DNA from: Anaerolineales bacterium | GTDB lineage: Bacteria; Chloroflexota; Anaerolineae; Anaerolineales; UBA11579 | DNA length: 64,000 nt | Direction of reading: 5' to 3' | NCBI GenBank assembly: GCA_019637755.1 | Contig: JAHBVC010000002.1 | Location: 124,001-188,000 of the forward strand | Shown here: in pieces, positions 61,052 to 64,000 of the stretch | How positions within the stretch are numbered: position 1 is the first letter of the stretch | Layout: each line of letters begins with the position of its first letter | Position numbers and translations under genes: made by a program | The notes under the pieces: model-generated | What the model was told of the DNA's origin: nothing | Seen by the model: the letters and a program-made list of their open reading frames with translations, nothing else | The model's database searches: none

Positions 61052-61858
61052 TCATTTTTCTCCAGAAAATAATGAAAGTGAATTGGATTTTTGTTGCCAC
61101 CACAACCAGCGGCGCTCGGCCAGTACCACCAGGCCATACAGGGCCAGCGCCAGGCCCACCAGGGCGAAGACCGCCACGAAGACCAGGGCGGTATCGTACT
61201 GGCCGCGGCCAACGTTGATGAGGAAGCCTAGCCCGCGGTCGGCGCCCACCAGCTCGCCCACCACCGCGCCGATGACCGAGAGCGTGGCGCCGATACGCAA
61301 CCCGGCGAGGAACACGGGCAGCGCGGCGGGCAGTTCGAGCAGGCGCAAGGTTTGGGCGCGGCTGGCCTGCAGCGAGCGCATCAGGTCACGCAGATCCTGC
61401 GGCACGCTATGCAGGCCGAGGATGGTGTTGATCAGGATGGGAAAGAACACGATCAAGGCACAGATCAGCGTCTTGGAGAGCAGACCCGGGCCAAACCAGA
61501 TCACCAGCAGCGGGGCCAGCGCCACGATAGGCACAGATTGGCTGGCGACGACAAACGGGGCCAGCAGGCGCTCCCAGCGCGGCGAGCGTGCCAGCCCGTA
61601 TCCGAGCAGCCCGGCCGCCACGGCGCCCAAGGCCAGGCCCAGCAGCACCTCCTGCAGGGTCACGAGTACATGGCGCAGCAAACTGCCATCTGCGATGGCG
61701 ACCAGGGCGCGTGCCCACACCGCACCCGGCGCGGGCAGAATGAAGGCCGGCAAGCCTGCCAGCTGCACCAGCGCTTCCCAAATGAGCAGGGTCACTAGCC
61801 CGACGAGCAGCGCCAGCAGCCCGGCGGGGATCGATCTTGCTTGCCGCTTACTTGCCAA
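61052..61858 (-). CDS. ribX: Riboflavin ABC transporter permease (RibX-like)
   Basis: 268 aa, TTG start with GTGAGG a few bases upstream. Six helices of the SsuC/ThiX permease type, with the cytosolic EAA-like loop (MRSLQASRAQTLRLLELPAALPVFLAGLRIG). It directly follows the FMN riboswitch and two terminators, so it is expressed only when FMN is low. Confidence 0.92.
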   Translation of the reverse strand: MASKRQARSIPAGLLALLVGLVTLLIWEALVQLAGLPAFILPAPGAVWARALVAIADGSLLRHVLVTLQEVLLGLALGAVAAGLLGYGLARSPRWERLLAPFVVASQSVPIVALAPLLVIWFGPGLLSKTLICALIVFFPILINTILGLHSVPQDLRDLMRSLQASRAQTLRLLELPAALPVFLAGLRIGATLSVIGAVVGELVGADRGLGFLINVGRGQYDTALVFVAVFALVGLALALYGLVVLAERRWLWWQQKSNSLSLFSGEK

Positions 61859-61874
61859 TCAGCACCTCACATAC

Positions 61875-61906
61875 AAAAACAGCCCCGATGCACTCATCGG
61901 GGCTGT
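61875..61906 (-). terminator. Second terminator of the riboswitch leader
   Basis: Minus strand ACAGCCCCGATG-AGTG-CATCGGGGCTGT followed by TTTTTG. It lies 16 nt before the ribX start and may also hide its ribosome site. Confidence 0.85.
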
Positions 61907-61941
61907 GGCGCGCAAAAAGCACACCGGTGCGCGCACTGCCG

Positions 61942-61980
61942 AAAAAACAAAAGCCCCAAAAGCGTTGCTTTTGGGGCTTT
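61942..61980 (-). terminator. First terminator of the riboswitch leader
   Basis: Minus strand AAAGCCCCAAAAGC-AAC-GCTTTTGGGGCTTT followed by TGTTTTTT. Between it and the aptamer are two further hairpins: 61999-62030 (AGCACTACCCGCA / TGCGGGTGGTGCT) and 62032-62050 (GCGGAG / CTCCGC), candidates for the antiterminator. Confidence 0.9.
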
Positions 61981-62050
61981 GGCATGCGCAAACACACCAG
62001 CACCACCCGCAACTTGGTGCGGGTAGTGCTTGCGGAGTCTTCGTCTCCGC

Positions 62051-62271
62051 GTCTTCTTTCATCCGGACTATACCGTCGGCCCCGGAGTTTCACCGGATCC
62101 TGCGCTCAAGAGCGCTCGTGGGCTGTACCACCGATCGGGAATTTTACGCAGCGGCTGGCGCCGCTGCTAATGGAGTTTGCTGTGCAACTCCACCGCCTTG
62201 GCGTTCAGAGTTGCGAAGCAACTCCGCCAGCATCGGCAACGCCGATACGTAATCACCCTGCCCCGAAGAGT
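62051..62271 (-). ncRNA. FMN riboswitch (RFN element) with a large insertion in P2
   Basis: On the minus strand the conserved RFN pieces appear in order: TTCGGGGCAGGGTG, AAATTCCCGATCGGTGGT, AGCCCACGAGCG, GGATCCGGTGAAACTCCGGG, GCCGACGGTATAGTCCGGAT, GAAAGAAGAC. This is the FMN aptamer that controls riboflavin genes. Between the first two pieces, where a few bases are normal, about 108 nt (62146-62253) are inserted. These form four hairpins, for example GAGTTGC-TTC-GCAACTC and GCAGCGGC-GCCA-GCCGCTGC. The rib genes start ~190 nt downstream. Confidence 0.95.
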
Positions 62272-62280
62272 ATTCAGTTG

Positions 62281-62337
62281 TTAGCTTATAGCTTATAGCT
62301 TATAGCTTATAGCTTATAGCTTATAGCTTATAGCTTG
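62281..62337. repeat. Eight tandem TATAAGC heptamers upstream of the riboswitch
   Basis: Minus strand (GCTATAA)n, so every unit contains TATAAG, a -10-like hexamer. It sits just upstream of the FMN aptamer and probably forms the promoter region of the rib operon. Confidence 0.85.
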
Positions 62338-62366
62338 CAAATTATACAACCTACATCTGCAAAACG

Positions 62367-62882
62367 TTACTTCGCGCCGCCTTCAACCGATTCGATGTCG
62401 GCCAGGGTGCTTTGCACGTACTGCTCCGCCAGCAACAGGTTGCCCGCCGAGCGTTCGATCACGCTGAGGATCGTGCTCATCTTGGAGACTTCTTCCAGTT
62501 GCTCATTGACGAACCAGCCGAGGAACTCCTGAGCAATGTAATCCTTCTCCTTGACGGCAATGTCCATCAAGTCGTTGATCTGGCGGGTCACTTCCTCTTC
62601 CCACTGCAGCGCCGCGCCCACCGCATCCTGCGGCGATTTGAAATCGGCGCGCGCCTGCGCAATGGCCGGCACGCCAACCGTGCCGCCCGCATCCAATACA
62701 TAGCGCACAAACTTCATGGCGTGGGCATTCTCTTCGGCCGCCTGCTCAAAGAACAGCTTGCCAAATAGCAGCATGTTTTCGGCAGTGAAGTACGCGGCGA
62801 TATTGACGTACTGCATGGCCGCGCCGAACTCGCGCCCCACCTGTTCATTGATCGCCTTCATCAAGTTTTGACTGATTAGCAT
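62367..62882 (-). CDS. Ferritin (Ftn-type)
   Basis: 171 aa from ATG 62882 with AAAGGAG upstream; a longer start at 62906 is less likely. A four-helix ferritin with ligands in REFGAAMQY (Glu), EENAHAMKF (Glu and His), QWEEEVTRQI and NEQLEEV. It oxidises and stores iron. Two palindromes upstream suggest metal-dependent control. Confidence 0.93.
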   Translation of the reverse strand: MLISQNLMKAINEQVGREFGAAMQYVNIAAYFTAENMLLFGKLFFEQAAEENAHAMKFVRYVLDAGGTVGVPAIAQARADFKSPQDAVGAALQWEEEVTRQINDLMDIAVKEKDYIAQEFLGWFVNEQLEEVSKMSTILSVIERSAGNLLLAEQYVQSTLADIESVEGGAK

Positions 62883-62928
62883 TTTTGCTCCTTTACCTTG
62901 GCCCATACTGTATCACATTTTCACCCCA

Positions 62929-62989
62929 GTTGATAATTAAAATCAACTAAATGTAAAACTCCTTCGTTATTTTTATGATTTATATCATA
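62929..62989. promoter_or_regulatory. Two palindromes upstream of the ferritin gene
   Basis: GTTGAT-AATTAAA-ATCAAC (62929-62947) and TATGAT-TTAT-ATCATA (62974-62989) in an AT-rich 170-bp gap. The first is the size of an iron-regulator site, but it is not a good match to the Fur or DtxR consensus. Confidence 0.5.
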
Positions 62990-63056
62990 CTAATTCGCAG
63001 GGTTAACCCACACAGGGCCAACCAAATGGTTGGCCCGGCGCTAGAGCTACAGGGGG

Positions 63057-64000
63057 TTAAGGGTTGGTGCCCGGCAAAGGCAGCAGGAAGGGATTGTCCG
63101 TAGGCACCAGCATCACTTGGATATTGGGCGCCAGCTTTTGAATGTATTCCAACGTGAGCACATTGGGGTTGCGCCCCAAGGCCTCCGCCAGCATGCGCAG
63201 CGCCTCAGCTTCGGCCTCCGCCTGGATCAAGCGTGCCTCGGCTTCACCTTGGGCGCGGATCACGGAGGCGTCGGCAGCGCCCTGCGCCACCTGGCGGGCC
63301 TGCTCGGCCTCCTGGCGGCGCTGCTCCACCACAAAGGCGGCCTGCTGCGCCTGTTGCTCGGCGATCTGCTTCTGCTCTACCGAGTCAGCATACTCTTCCG
63401 AGAAGGCAATGTTGCGCACCACAAAATCCACCAGTTCGATCCCGTTCATGGCGAAGCGGCGCTCCATTTCCTCGCTGACCAGTTGGGTCAACTCCATGCG
63501 CTTGCTGCTATAGACCTCTTCAACGCCAAACTGCGCCACCGCATCGCGAATAATGCCGCGCACGATCGGGCGCACCATGCCGTTGATGTACCGGTTTTGC
63601 CAACGGATATGTACATTGACGACTTCTTCGGGATCGATGGCAAAGATCACCGAGGCATCCACATGCACCACCTGCCCATCCGAAGTGCGCGCCTCCACAG
63701 CATCATCGCGGAAGACATCGCTCTCCTCAGGAATGACCGACATGGTATAGGTCTGGCGCGAGATGGTGTAAGGGATCACGTTCTCAGCAAAGGGCACCAC
63801 CCAATGCAAGCCCGGTTGCAGGGCTTCATCACGAATACCGCCCTGGGTGGCGCTGATCACTACGCCGCGCTCACTGGGCTGAATGAAGACCAGGCCGGCG
63901 GCCAGCGTGCTGATCAAGATCGCGGCGATCAACGCCACTGCGATCATCACTCCACCACCCGCCAAGGCTTTGCCACCCGTGCGGCTGCGCAGGGTGCGTA
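63057..64000 (-). CDS. SPFH/prohibitin-family membrane protein (probably 5'-partial)
   Basis: At least 302 aa. N-terminal membrane helix (VMIAVALIAAILISTLAAGL), then an SPFH domain (~30-200) with GVVISATQGGIRDEALQPGL and a long Ala/Glu/Gln-rich coiled coil (~205-270). Prohibitin-like proteins form rings around membrane proteases such as FtsH; ftsH lies elsewhere in the window. The frame stays open to the right edge with a plausible basic N-terminus (RTLRSRTGGKAL), so the true start may be outside. A TTG at 63965 and an ATG at 63947 are alternatives. Confidence 0.88.
   Translation of the reverse strand, partial: RTLRSRTGGKALAGGGVMIAVALIAAILISTLAAGLVFIQPSERGVVISATQGGIRDEALQPGLHWVVPFAENVIPYTISRQTYTMSVIPEESDVFRDDAVEARTSDGQVVHVDASVIFAIDPEEVVNVHIRWQNRYINGMVRPIVRGIIRDAVAQFGVEEVYSSKRMELTQLVSEEMERRFAMNGIELVDFVVRNIAFSEEYADSVEQKQIAEQQAQQAAFVVEQRRQEAEQARQVAQGAADASVIRAQGEAEARLIQAEAEAEALRMLAEALGRNPNVLTLEYIQKLAPNIQVMLVPTDNPFLLPLPGTNP

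Noticed and set aside
59964-61103. Long version of the RibY-like protein starting at 61103 or 61055
   Set aside because: The extra ~57 residues come from a dispersed repeat and would put the lipoprotein signal far from the N-terminus.
62929-62947. Fur box
   Set aside because: The palindrome GTTGAT-n7-ATCAAC does not fit the GATAATGATAATCATTATC consensus well; kept only as an unassigned palindrome.

Overview
The window looks like chromosomal DNA from a Chloroflexota bacterium, most probably an Anaerolineae-like lineage. This is inference from high GC, an FMN-riboswitch-controlled RibXY-type riboflavin importer, a Prok-RING ubiquitin-like operon, an MsmX/UgpC-type sugar ATPase without permeases, archaeal-type phosphoglycerate mutase and many short inverted-repeat intergenic elements. 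No rRNA, intact insertion sequence, prophage or CRISPR array is visible. One tRNA gene (Arg, TCT) is present.

Layout. 1-5310 (minus): a ubiquitin-like conjugation operon with E1 (fused to a GntR/FadR-type DNA-binding domain), a membrane-anchored RING protein, a Ubl-E2 fusion, a free Ubl, a JAMM isopeptidase and a membrane protein with a C-terminal FHA-like segment cut by the window edge. Its promoter carries a perfect FadR-type palindrome on the -10 region. 5431-6030: tRNA-Arg and five tandem hairpin repeats. 6034-12174: two uncharacterised genes, a DUF2007 protein, a response regulator-DUF192-LysM/M23 cluster, efp and a small Cys-rich protein. 12175-17980: a DMT transporter, fabF-fabH and ftsH.

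18007-23870 (minus): a Dlt-like surface-acylation operon (DltX-like 39-aa peptide, MBOAT, two SGNH-type proteins, carrier protein, acyl-AMP ligase). 23970-35130: homocysteine methyltransferase, a SAM methyltransferase, GIY-YIG, mutS, an msmX-like ATPase, apgM, a flavin reductase, DUF1461 and a spermidine-synthase-like membrane protein. 35452-39302: an ECF sigma factor coupled to an Ogt-type protein, an mhqO/mhqD-like pair with a decayed mhqD copy, and an AT-rich orphan membrane protein. 39429-50991: alaS, small membrane proteins, a GT39-like protein, polA, a receiver/roadblock/Y1-like fusion and an AI-2E-family exporter.

51063-59157 (minus): a ten-gene cytochrome c maturation operon in the order CcmE-F-H-G-I, a cytochrome c, then CcmA-B-C-D. 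CcmE is of the CxxxY type and the CcmD-like protein has a Lys/Ala-rich tail. 59206-62340 (minus): a riboflavin ABC transporter behind an FMN riboswitch whose P2 element carries an insertion of about 108 nt, with two terminators downstream. 62367-64000: a ferritin with palindromic upstream sites and an SPFH/prohibitin protein running to the edge.

Several genes have a TATAAT-like -10 box only 6-9 nt before the start codon, so leaderless transcripts appear common. The intergenic spaces hold several families of REP/MITE-like repeats, one of which has become part of a coding region.
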